A stretch of DNA of 64,000 bases, taken from NCBI GenBank assembly GCA_039811225.1, contig JBDHYG010000007.1, positions 1 through 64,000 on the forward strand, written 5' to 3'. The DNA is from JAFDXJ01 sp039811225. Lineage in GTDB: Bacteria > Bacteroidota > Bacteroidia > Chitinophagales > Chitinophagaceae. Of this stretch, positions 28,097-36,644 are shown piece after piece. The notes beneath the pieces are model-generated. The model made no database searches and had not been told where the DNA came from. It worked only from the letters and a program-made list of their open reading frames with translations. Within the stretch, counting starts at the first letter, position 1. Each line of letters starts with the position of its first letter. The translations under genes were made by a program, and so were the position numbers.

Positions 28097-29635
28097 ATGA
28101 CCGAAAAAATATTGATTCTTGACTTTGGCAGCCAATATACCCAACTTATTGCACGTGCTGTCAGGGAAGCAAATGTGTATTGTGAAATCATCCCTTTTGA
28201 GAAATCTTTTGATACGGCCGACCCGTTACTCAAAGGTGTTATCCTGAGCGGCTCACCCTGTAGTGTGAATGAAGAAAATGCCCCAACTGTTGATATCGCC
28301 GGCATTACCAGCCGCGTACCGGTACTGGGTATTTGCTATGGCGCCCAATTGATGGCTAAACAATTTGGTGGAAAAGTCGATAAATCCAATAAAAGAGAAT
28401 ATGGCCGGGCTATGTTACAAGTTGTCCGGGAAAATGAACTTTTAAGTCCGACTACTTCCGGCTCCCAGGTATGGATGAGCCATAGTGATTCCATCACAGC
28501 GCTGCCTGAAGGTTTTTCATTATTAGCTACTACGGAAAGTATTCCGGTTGCTGCTTTTCAAATGAAGACCGGTGAAAAAAATGAAATGTTTGGTTTACAA
28601 TTTCACCCGGAAGTATATCATACTTCGGAAGGGAAGCAAATTATCCGGAATTTTCTCCTCCAGGTATGTCATTGCCGGCAGGATTGGACACCGGCAGCAT
28701 TTGTGGAAGAGGCTGTTGAAAAAATAAAAAAGGAATGTGGCGAAGCTCATGTTTTGATGGCGTTGAGTGGCGGCGTAGACAGTACCGTAGCAGCTACTCT
28801 CATTCATAAAGCCATTGGCAACCGTTTGCAATGTGTTTTTGTAGATAATGGATTATTGCGAAAAAATGAATTTGAAGATGTATTGACTACCTATCAGCAA
28901 CTTTCACTAAACATCAAAGGCATTGATGCCAAAGAGATTTTTTATACTGCATTGCAAGGCGAATCAGATCCGGAAAGAAAAAGAAAAATCATAGGTAAAA
29001 CATTTATCGATGTTTTTTATGAAGAATCCAAAAAACATAATGAAGCAGCGTATTTAGGCCAGGGTACTATTTACCCGGATGTGATAGAAAGTGTAAGCGT
29101 GCATGGCCCTTCAGTAACAATTAAATCACATCATAATGTGGGCGGACTGCCGGAAGCTATGCATCTGAAACTTATTGAACCGTTGCGTTTTTTATTCAAG
29201 GATGAAGTGCGGAAAGTGGGGCTGGAATTAGGCATACCTGAAGCGATGATTCAGCGGCACCCTTTTCCCGGCCCGGGCCTTGGTATCCGCATTTTGGGCG
29301 ATATAACCCCACAAAAAGTACAACTATTGCAGGATGCCGATGCCGTATTTATCCAGGCACTCAAAGAAAACGGGCTGTATGAAAAAACCTGGCAGGCCGG
29401 CGCCATCCTGCTGCCCGTGAAAAGTGTGGGCGTCATGGGAGATGAACGTACCTATGAATTTACGATTGCCTTACGAGCGGTAACCTCTGTAGATGGTATG
29501 ACAGCGGATTGGGCACATCTACCCTATCCGTTCCTGGCGCAGGTTTCCAATCGCATTATCAATGAAGTGCGGGGCATCAACCGGGTTGTTTATGATATCA
29601 GCAGTAAACCACCCGCTACAATCGAGTGGGAATAA
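28097..29635 (+). CDS. guaA: GMP synthase (glutamine-hydrolysing)
   Basis: Aminates XMP to GMP with glutamine. The 512 residues comprise a class I amidotransferase (catalytic Cys80 in GICYGAQ; His170 and Glu172 in FHPEVYHT), an ATP pyrophosphatase with SGGVDST at 224-230, and the dimerisation domain with RHPFPGPGLGIRI and the C-terminal PPATIEWE. Length and ends are normal. The next gene begins 49 nt later. Confidence 0.98.
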   Translation: MTEKILILDFGSQYTQLIARAVREANVYCEIIPFEKSFDTADPLLKGVILSGSPCSVNEENAPTVDIAGITSRVPVLGICYGAQLMAKQFGGKVDKSNKREYGRAMLQVVRENELLSPTTSGSQVWMSHSDSITALPEGFSLLATTESIPVAAFQMKTGEKNEMFGLQFHPEVYHTSEGKQIIRNFLLQVCHCRQDWTPAAFVEEAVEKIKKECGEAHVLMALSGGVDSTVAATLIHKAIGNRLQCVFVDNGLLRKNEFEDVLTTYQQLSLNIKGIDAKEIFYTALQGESDPERKRKIIGKTFIDVFYEESKKHNEAAYLGQGTIYPDVIESVSVHGPSVTIKSHHNVGGLPEAMHLKLIEPLRFLFKDEVRKVGLELGIPEAMIQRHPFPGPGLGIRILGDITPQKVQLLQDADAVFIQALKENGLYEKTWQAGAILLPVKSVGVMGDERTYEFTIALRAVTSVDGMTADWAHLPYPFLAQVSNRIINEVRGINRVVYDISSKPPATIEWE

Positions 29636-29684
29636 ATTCAAGCATAGTATTTGCTTTACAAATAAAATTTTCCGGATGCGCTAT

Positions 29685-30854
29685 ATGAAGAAAATTTTTT
29701 TGAGTTTGGTTTTATGTTTGACAGTGGCTTTTGTTTATAGCCAGGTTACCAGCCAACCTGTTCCCAAAAAGATAGTGGTACTCGTTCCGTTCGATCTCGA
29801 TTCAGCTTATACCGATTTTACCTATAACCTGGGTACCATCAATATCCCGCAATATTTTATGCCCGGCCTTGATTTTTATAATGGAGTAAAAATGGCATTG
29901 GATTCCCTGCAAAAAATGAATGTACAACTTGAAGCCTGGATTTTTGATACACGCAGTAAAACAAAATCAGCATCACAGGTCATCAAAGAAATCACGGTCA
30001 TTTCACCCAACCTAATCCTTGCTGCTTTCACCAATATTACTGAACAAAAAACCTATGCCGAATTTGCATTAAAGAAAAATATTCCCTTAGTATCCGTTAC
30101 TTATCCCAATGATGCTTATATACACAAGAACCCGTTTTTTATCATTGAAAATTCAACGTTGCAGACCCATATGGATAGCTTGTATGCATATACAGCCAGA
30201 ACTTTCTCCCAGGCAAAAATTATTTACCTTACCCGGAATGGTTTCATTGAAAATAAAATAAAAAAACAGGTAACTGACCTGAATAAAAAAACCAAAGCAC
30301 TTACGTATTCTTTAGCCGAGATCAATACTAATCCTACAACACAGGATTTACAAAATTTAATGGATAGTACCCGGGAAAATGTCATCTTTTGCGGCGTTTT
30401 GGATGAGGCTTATGGTTTGAGCCTGGTAAAGGCTTTGAGTGCTGCGACTTCTTACCGGACAGTGGCAATTGGCATGCCTACCTGGGACGGAATTAAAGCC
30501 TTACGATTTGCAAATTGTAAAAATGTGCGCATCATTTATACATCTCCTTTTTATTATGCGGCCGGTATCCCTTTCGTGGATCAATTGAAAGATGCCTACA
30601 AACAAAAATTTTATTCACGCCCCGGGGATATGGTGTACAAAGGGTTTGAAAGCGCTTTCTATTTTATCCGGTTATTGGAAAAATACCAGGATGATTTCAT
30701 CAATCATTTAAATGATCCACAGTTCAATGTACACACTCCGTTTAATTTCTCGGCTGTGAAATTGAATCCTACAGAAGCACTCCCGGATTATATAGAAAAT
30801 AAACATTTGTATTTTATCAACCTGCTGAATGGCGCTATTACCGGGGTGTTTTGA
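29685..30854 (+). CDS. Exported type 1 periplasmic-binding-fold protein
   Basis: About 389 residues from ATG 29685, with signal peptide MKKIFLSLVLCLTVAFVYSQ. The rest resembles the leucine/receptor-type periplasmic binding fold (PKKIVVLVPFDLDS, PGLDFYNGVKMALDSL, then alternating strands and helices). No ABC permease or ATPase gene is adjacent, so transport is not implied; many Bacteroidota carry such solitary proteins. An ATG at 29676 would add three residues. Its stop is 17 nt before the most upstream helicase start considered here. Confidence 0.7.
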   Translation: MKKIFLSLVLCLTVAFVYSQVTSQPVPKKIVVLVPFDLDSAYTDFTYNLGTINIPQYFMPGLDFYNGVKMALDSLQKMNVQLEAWIFDTRSKTKSASQVIKEITVISPNLILAAFTNITEQKTYAEFALKKNIPLVSVTYPNDAYIHKNPFFIIENSTLQTHMDSLYAYTARTFSQAKIIYLTRNGFIENKIKKQVTDLNKKTKALTYSLAEINTNPTTQDLQNLMDSTRENVIFCGVLDEAYGLSLVKALSAATSYRTVAIGMPTWDGIKALRFANCKNVRIIYTSPFYYAAGIPFVDQLKDAYKQKFYSRPGDMVYKGFESAFYFIRLLEKYQDDFINHLNDPQFNVHTPFNFSAVKLNPTEALPDYIENKHLYFINLLNGAITGVF

Positions 30855-30870
30855 AAAATGCTAATTTAGT

Positions 30871-33345
30871 ATTTCAACTTTTTTTACGGAAAACATACCA
30901 CACAGTCAGGTAGATTCCCTTGGCTACCGCTGCATCCACGAATGGTTACAGCAAAAAGGGGTTCATCCTTTTCCCTACCAGGAAGCGGCCTGGGCTGCTA
31001 TACTACGGGGTGAAAGTGGCCTGGTACATGCACCTACCGGGTATGGTAAAACCTATGCCGTTTTCCTGGGAGCATTAATACAATACCTGGATAAAACGAA
31101 AGAAGAAAAAAAAGGTTTACAACTACTCTGGATAACCCCTTTGCGGGCACTGGCGAAAGATCTTGCAAGGGCAATGCAGGAAGTAGTGCATGCATTAAAA
31201 ATTCCCTGGCGCATCGGCATACGAAACGGGGATACCCCGGAAACAGAACGGAAAAAACAATTGCTCGCCCCTCCCCAGGTCTTACTCATCACACCGGAAA
31301 GCCTGCATTTGTTATTGGCACAAAAAAATTATCCGGCTTTCTTTTCCCGGTTGAAGATGGTCGTCACAGATGAGTGGCATGAACTTGCCGGCAGTAAAAG
31401 AGGTGTGCAGGTTACACTTGCATTAAGCCGCCTGTGTGCTTTGCAACCTATTCAAATATGGGGCATCTCTGCAACGATCGGGAACCTGGAAGCAGCAAAA
31501 GATGTGTTATTGGCAGCACTCCCATCAAAAGAAAAAAAGAAGGCTGCAATCATCACCACTTCACTGAAAAAAAAGGTAGAAGTGATATCCATTTTCCCGG
31601 ATGAAATAGAAAGATATCCCTGGGCAGGGCATTTGGGTACAAAGCTCGCACAAAAAGTAGTGGACATCATTGAACAAAACAATACCACGTTACTCTTTAT
31701 CAATACAAGAGGCTTAAGTGAAAACTGGTATCAGACTATTTTAGCCACCGCGCCACATCTTGCCGGGGCAATTGCTTTACATCACGGCAGCATTGACAGG
31801 AAACTGCGTACCTGGATAGAAGAATCTTTACATACACAAAAACTGAAAGCGGTGGTGTGTACTTCAAGTTTGGATCTCGGTGTAGATTTCAGGCCGGTGG
31901 ATACCATCATCCAGGTAGGTTCTCCTAAAGGCGTTGCCCGTTTCCTGCAACGGGCCGGTCGCAGTGGCCATATGCCGGGCGCTACCAGCAAAATTTATTT
32001 TTTACCCACCCATTCCCTGGAATTAATGGAAGTGGCTGCTTTGAAAAAAGCGATTGACCGGAACCTGATCGAAAGCCGGGAAGCGCCTGTTCTTTGTTTC
32101 GATGTATTGCTGCAATATCTCTGTACCCTGGCCATCGGTGAAGGTTTTATTCCGGAAAAAATATATCCTGAAATTAAAGGCACTTATTGTTTTTCCCAGA
32201 TGACAAAAACAGAATGGCAACAGGTATTGGCACAACTCACGCATGGTGGAACCGCTTTGAAAGAATATGATGAGTTTAAAAAAATTGAAATAGATGCACA
32301 TGGCGTTTATCGTATACATGATCACAAAATGGCCAGGCGACACCGCATGCAAATTGGTACCATCGTAAGTGAAGCCATGGTTAAGGTAAAACTAAAAAAC
32401 GGGAAGTACCTGGGCGTGGTGGAAGAATGGTTTATCAGCAGGCTGAAACGGGGAGATGTATTCACATTTTCAGGCCGTCAACTTGAATTTATCCGTTTGA
32501 AAGATATGTCGGCAGAAGTGAAAATTTCTGCAGCTAAAAAATCTGTTATTCCCAGTTGGAATGGTGGTCGCATGCCCCTGTCGGCCCATCTTGGCCTGGT
32601 GCTTCGGGAATGCCTGCATCAATCTACCCGGCCTGCTACAAAGGATAGGGAATTAAAGTATTTAGCTCCTTTACTTTCTTTACAAAAGCAGCTATCACAT
32701 ATCCCGGCTGCCAGTGAACTATTGATAGAATATATTCATACCGAGGATGGTTATCATTTATTTGTGTTCCCGTTTGAAGGGCGCTTAATGCATGAAGCGA
32801 TGGCTTCTCTCCTGGCCACCCGCCTGAGCAGGCGAAAGCCTATGACTTTTTCACTGGCCATGAATGATTATAGTTTTGAATTGTTAAGTGATCAGCCAAT
32901 TCCATTTACGGCAAAAGATATATACGAGTTATTTTCAACCGGTCATTTAATAGAAGATATACAAGGAACGGTCAATGCCAATGAAATGGCTTTGCGGAAA
33001 TTCAGGGAAATCGCAACAATTGGTGGATTAGTGTTCCAGGGCTACCCGGGGGAACAAAAGAAAGCACGGCATATCCAGGCTTCCACTTCATTGGTATTTA
33101 AAGTGCTGGAAGAATATGATCCGGAAAACATTTTGCTTCAGCAAGCTTACCGGGAAGTTTTTTTTGAACAGATGGAAGAACAACGATTACGGGCTGCATT
33201 GCATCGTATCCAACAATCAAAAATTATTATCACCACACCTATGAAATTAACCCCATTTTGTTTCCCGGTAAAAGTGGATAGCCTGCGCGATACTATATCT
33301 TCCGAAAAATTGGAAGACCGGATAAAAAGAATGCTCAATGCATAA
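30871..33345 (+). CDS. Ligase-associated DNA damage response DEXH-box helicase (non-ATG start)
   Basis: A superfamily 2, Lhr-like helicase. The open frame begins after a TAA at 30862-30864 and has no ATG or GTG before the Walker A motif APTGYGKT (31030-31053). Family sequence is clear from about 30925, so translation must begin upstream of any ATG. I place it provisionally at ATT 30871; ATA 30895 or a frameshift in the T7 run at 30880-30886 are alternatives. Other motifs: TDEWHE (motif II), GISATIGN (III), TRGLSENW (IV), TSSLDLGVDF (V), QRAGRSGH (VI). It precedes pdeM, the normal partner in this repair module. The identity is firm, the start is not. Confidence 0.85.
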   Translation: MSTFFTENIPHSQVDSLGYRCIHEWLQQKGVHPFPYQEAAWAAILRGESGLVHAPTGYGKTYAVFLGALIQYLDKTKEEKKGLQLLWITPLRALAKDLARAMQEVVHALKIPWRIGIRNGDTPETERKKQLLAPPQVLLITPESLHLLLAQKNYPAFFSRLKMVVTDEWHELAGSKRGVQVTLALSRLCALQPIQIWGISATIGNLEAAKDVLLAALPSKEKKKAAIITTSLKKKVEVISIFPDEIERYPWAGHLGTKLAQKVVDIIEQNNTTLLFINTRGLSENWYQTILATAPHLAGAIALHHGSIDRKLRTWIEESLHTQKLKAVVCTSSLDLGVDFRPVDTIIQVGSPKGVARFLQRAGRSGHMPGATSKIYFLPTHSLELMEVAALKKAIDRNLIESREAPVLCFDVLLQYLCTLAIGEGFIPEKIYPEIKGTYCFSQMTKTEWQQVLAQLTHGGTALKEYDEFKKIEIDAHGVYRIHDHKMARRHRMQIGTIVSEAMVKVKLKNGKYLGVVEEWFISRLKRGDVFTFSGRQLEFIRLKDMSAEVKISAAKKSVIPSWNGGRMPLSAHLGLVLRECLHQSTRPATKDRELKYLAPLLSLQKQLSHIPAASELLIEYIHTEDGYHLFVFPFEGRLMHEAMASLLATRLSRRKPMTFSLAMNDYSFELLSDQPIPFTAKDIYELFSTGHLIEDIQGTVNANEMALRKFREIATIGGLVFQGYPGEQKKARHIQASTSLVFKVLEEYDPENILLQQAYREVFFEQMEEQRLRAALHRIQQSKIIITTPMKLTPFCFPVKVDSLRDTISSEKLEDRIKRMLNA

Positions 33346-33386
33346 TCGCGGTAAAACCATTTCTGCTTTTATATTTACATAAAAAA

Positions 33387-34058
33387 TTGAGTGTCCCCTT
33401 TCCTATAAAGATTAACTCGTTTGATTTTCTGTTACTCCCGGAACGGGCATTGTATTGGCCTTTACATAAGACGCTGATTATTTCAGACCCGCATTTGGGA
33501 AAAGCCGGCCATTTCCGTAAATCAGGCATTGCCATACCACAACAGGTTTTTGTGCACGACCTGCAAAAACTGGTCACCCTGCTACAGGTAACAAAAGCAG
33601 AAAGATTAATTGTAACCGGGGATTTTTTTCACAGTACAGAAAATAAGGAGTTGGTTCTTTTCAAAAAATGGCGGCAGGATTTTGCTTCTCTCCGTATAGA
33701 ACTAATGATGGGCAATCACGATATTTTACCTTTTTCAGTCTATGCTTCTTTAGACATACAATGCCATGCTTCCATTTTTGAATCGGACGGTTTAGTATTT
33801 TGCCACGATATAAGTAGTAAACCAAAAAATACCACCGCCTATTGCTTTTGCGGCCATTTACATCCCGGCGTACATATCAGTGCGAAAGGAAAACAATCTT
33901 TGCTTCTACCCTGTTTCTATTTTACATCATCGTACAGCATTTTACCGGCATTTGGTAGCTTTACAGGTTTTGTACCCGTGCGGGCAAAGAAAGGTGACAG
34001 GGTTATTGCCATTACCGAAAAAGAATTGATAGAAATAAAATCAAAATTGGTTTTGTGA
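33387..34058 (+). CDS. pdeM: Ligase-associated DNA damage response endonuclease PdeM (metallophosphoesterase)
   Basis: A 223-residue calcineurin-like phosphoesterase: ISDPHLGK (Asp34, His36), TGDFFH (Asp79), MGNHDI (Asn110, His111), FCHD and CGHLHPG supply the two-metal site. Fusion-free members downstream of the Lhr-like helicase belong to the ligase-associated repair group. The only usable start is TTG at 33387: no ATG occurs in frame until the metal site. The gene starts 41 nt after the helicase. Its 3' end overlaps the convergent DUF5916 gene by 18 nt. The ligase and exonuclease of the module are not adjacent. Confidence 0.87.
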   Translation: MSVPFPIKINSFDFLLLPERALYWPLHKTLIISDPHLGKAGHFRKSGIAIPQQVFVHDLQKLVTLLQVTKAERLIVTGDFFHSTENKELVLFKKWRQDFASLRIELMMGNHDILPFSVYASLDIQCHASIFESDGLVFCHDISSKPKNTTAYCFCGHLHPGVHISAKGKQSLLLPCFYFTSSYSILPAFGSFTGFVPVRAKKGDRVIAITEKELIEIKSKLVL

Positions 34059-36518
34059 AGCCGCATTTTTCTTTTTGAATAAATGTTGTGCATCCAGGTA
34101 ATACACAAATTTTACGGAGATTTCATTGCTATGTGGAATTTTAAAAATCTGTGTAAAGTTTTGTCCATACTTGGTATATCGGTCCCCTGGAATATAGGCA
34201 TCCGGGCCCAGGCCATTTTTCCAGGCAACGATGAGCCGGCTACCCAGCCTGAAATCCCAAGTGAAGAACATATCAATATTAAACACATTAAAGTTTTCAT
34301 CGTAACCACTGACGAATGGCCGCGGCGTATAATTTCCATCTAACTGTACATCATAAAATTCATGATAAGCAACTTTGCTCCAATAATGCCTTGCCCGAAA
34401 AGATAAATTCATTCTTGCCTGGAAATAATAACTCGCTGTAAGGCTGGTTGTATATTCGGTTACAGAACGTAAGCCTATAATCGGCTCTCCGGTGGCTGGA
34501 TCAAAATAGGCCCAACCGATATTGCCTTTATCAAAACTCCGTTCCCCTTCCAGTTCCACACTGAATTTTGGACTAAACCGGTAACGGGCACCCAGGCTGG
34601 TTTGATAGAAAGGATCATCTTTTTGTGGTGAAAAATTGGCATAACCAACATTATAATTGACAAACAATTTTTTCCGGCTATCTGTACTTCCACGTAAACT
34701 AATAAACGCAAAGGGCGAACGATTCAACACCCGCCCGGGAGTACGCAATTCATAAAAATCATGATCAGAAAATGGATGATACATAAAGTTCAGCGAAGCA
34801 TCCCAGAAATTCTTAAAGATGTGCAGGAAATTTCCCTCCACTTGAAATTCGTTAAAGGCAAAAGGCACCAGTTGATTATTGTATTCCACTTCTACCTCAT
34901 AGTGTCGTTGATTAAATAGTTTATCGGGTGTGTACTGGTTCCAGCTTCCGGATATGCCTGTAGAAAATTCATTTGGCGCCCGTAGGATGCCCAGGTCATT
35001 CGGATCATATGCTTTGGATTCAATATTATTATAAATACTCCATTGCCAGGTTCCACTCACTTTTTCAAAACTGGCAAAGGTGTTGAAACCGTTATGCGGA
35101 TCCAGTCCGGTTACATAACTAAAATAACCACCAGCCTGGAAATTGTAATTATTTTTTTTATCAAACAAAGAGAGGTTTACAGCTGTTACATTGGCATCTC
35201 TTGCATTACCACTGCGGATGACATTGGTATTGGTAAAAGTAATACTGGAGCGGTTTTTCAAAGATTGATCCAGCACGAGAATATTGTAATTGGCCAGGGG
35301 TTCGGTCTGGTATTTAATTTCCTTCCCGGATTGATCTCTGAATGTTGCATACATGGGGGCGGTTACGGCATTAAAGACGCCTATACCCAGGCCATTTTTA
35401 TCGCGGCCGGAAAATTTTGTAGCATTATATAATTGTGTGGTGGAAGGATTTTTCAAAATTGTATAATTGCTGTCAGCAGCAATACCCAATGCGTCATAAT
35501 ATCCACCGGGTGTATTTCCAATCCGGCGTGAATAAAATATACCGGCTTTATTAAACAACTCCGTTCCTTCCGTAAAGAAAGGCCGGTTCTCATCATAAAA
35601 CTTTTCATAAGGTGATAAATTCAAAACTATATTATCACTCTGCACCTGGCCAAAATCCGGGATTAAAGTTACATCCAGTGTGAACGCTTCATTCAGGCCA
35701 TACTTCACATCCATACCACCGCTACGTAAAAAAGTATTAATATCGCCCTGGTTTGTCGGCACATTCCGATAACCGGTAGAAACATAGGGTAAAAAAGATA
35801 AACGTAAAGGTGGTGATAAATTCACCAGGCCGGTTAATACTCCTTCCTGATTGAGGATACCGGCTATTTTGGGATCTACCGGGTTCCAATATGATTTTTC
35901 ATTTTCCCTCCGGATAAAGCGGAAAAAATTTAAGCCCCATTGCTGCACCTCTTTTTTGGAAAAGCGAATGGCTGAATATGGTATTTTCATTTCCACACAC
36001 CAGCCTTTATCATTCAACGTAATGCGGCTATCCCATACAGCATCCCAATTGTAATCGGCCCCATTATTAAAATCATTATCATCATCATTCCCGGAAGTAG
36101 AAATCTTGGCATCACTCTGCACATTGGCAGAGGTTACAATAAATTCAAATGCATTTTGCTGATCAAGATAAGTATCGAAAGATACACCAAAATTGTCCAC
36201 ATCCTGAAACTGTTCACGGTCTCTTTCTGTCAATTGTTTCTTGATGAGATTAGGGTCATCATACAACAAGGCTCCTACATAAATTGCTTCATCAGTATAA
36301 ACCAGGCGCACTTCCGTTTTCCGGATTGAGGGCTTTCCATAATCCGGGGAATTGACAATAAAGTCCGTGGCAATCGGCGCCTGTTGCCAGGCTTCATCAT
36401 CCAGGATACCGTCCAGTTTGGGCGCCTGGCTCACTTTAATAGCCTGCAATGTCTTCTGCTGGGCCAGTAACGGATAGGAAGTTAAAATCAGTATAGCAAG
36501 AATTAATTTCTTAAGCAT
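34041..36518 (-). CDS. DUF5916 outer-membrane protein with CBM9-like N-terminal domain
   Basis: An 825-residue exported protein. A signal peptide (about 1-20, ends LLAQQ) is followed by a carbohydrate-binding family 9-like domain (about 25-215; PKLDGILDDEAW is its hallmark) and a long beta-barrel-like DUF5916 domain with many aromatic, alternating strands to the C-terminus. Probably an outer-membrane barrel. I chose ATG 36516-36518 over one at 36557 because a promoter box lies between them. It overlaps pdeM tail to tail by 18 nt. Function unknown. Confidence 0.87.
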   Translation of the reverse strand: MLKKLILAILILTSYPLLAQQKTLQAIKVSQAPKLDGILDDEAWQQAPIATDFIVNSPDYGKPSIRKTEVRLVYTDEAIYVGALLYDDPNLIKKQLTERDREQFQDVDNFGVSFDTYLDQQNAFEFIVTSANVQSDAKISTSGNDDDNDFNNGADYNWDAVWDSRITLNDKGWCVEMKIPYSAIRFSKKEVQQWGLNFFRFIRRENEKSYWNPVDPKIAGILNQEGVLTGLVNLSPPLRLSFLPYVSTGYRNVPTNQGDINTFLRSGGMDVKYGLNEAFTLDVTLIPDFGQVQSDNIVLNLSPYEKFYDENRPFFTEGTELFNKAGIFYSRRIGNTPGGYYDALGIAADSNYTILKNPSTTQLYNATKFSGRDKNGLGIGVFNAVTAPMYATFRDQSGKEIKYQTEPLANYNILVLDQSLKNRSSITFTNTNVIRSGNARDANVTAVNLSLFDKKNNYNFQAGGYFSYVTGLDPHNGFNTFASFEKVSGTWQWSIYNNIESKAYDPNDLGILRAPNEFSTGISGSWNQYTPDKLFNQRHYEVEVEYNNQLVPFAFNEFQVEGNFLHIFKNFWDASLNFMYHPFSDHDFYELRTPGRVLNRSPFAFISLRGSTDSRKKLFVNYNVGYANFSPQKDDPFYQTSLGARYRFSPKFSVELEGERSFDKGNIGWAYFDPATGEPIIGLRSVTEYTTSLTASYYFQARMNLSFRARHYWSKVAYHEFYDVQLDGNYTPRPFVSGYDENFNVFNIDMFFTWDFRLGSRLIVAWKNGLGPDAYIPGDRYTKYGQNFTQIFKIPHSNEISVKFVYYLDAQHLFKKKNAASQNQF

Positions 36519-36534
36519 GTATTCGGTTAAACTA

Positions 36535-36542
36535 CAAATATA
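36535..36542 (-). promoter_or_regulatory. -7 promoter element of the DUF5916 gene
   Basis: The minus strand reads TATATTTG, a perfect TAnnTTTG box, 17 nt before the chosen ATG. No clear -33 element. It decides the start, since the longer reading would begin upstream of the promoter. Confidence 0.5.
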
Positions 36543-36644
36543 TTTCGCTTCTTTCACCTTATTCGTAAAAGAGGATAAAAGGTTATAAAGCTATATGAAA
36601 AACTCTTTTTGTTAACTGTTTTAACGTTTTAATTTTCAGCTACT

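Noticed and set aside
29676..30854. ABC transporter substrate-binding component
   Set aside because: No permease or ATPase gene adjoins it, so only the fold, not a transport role, can be supported.
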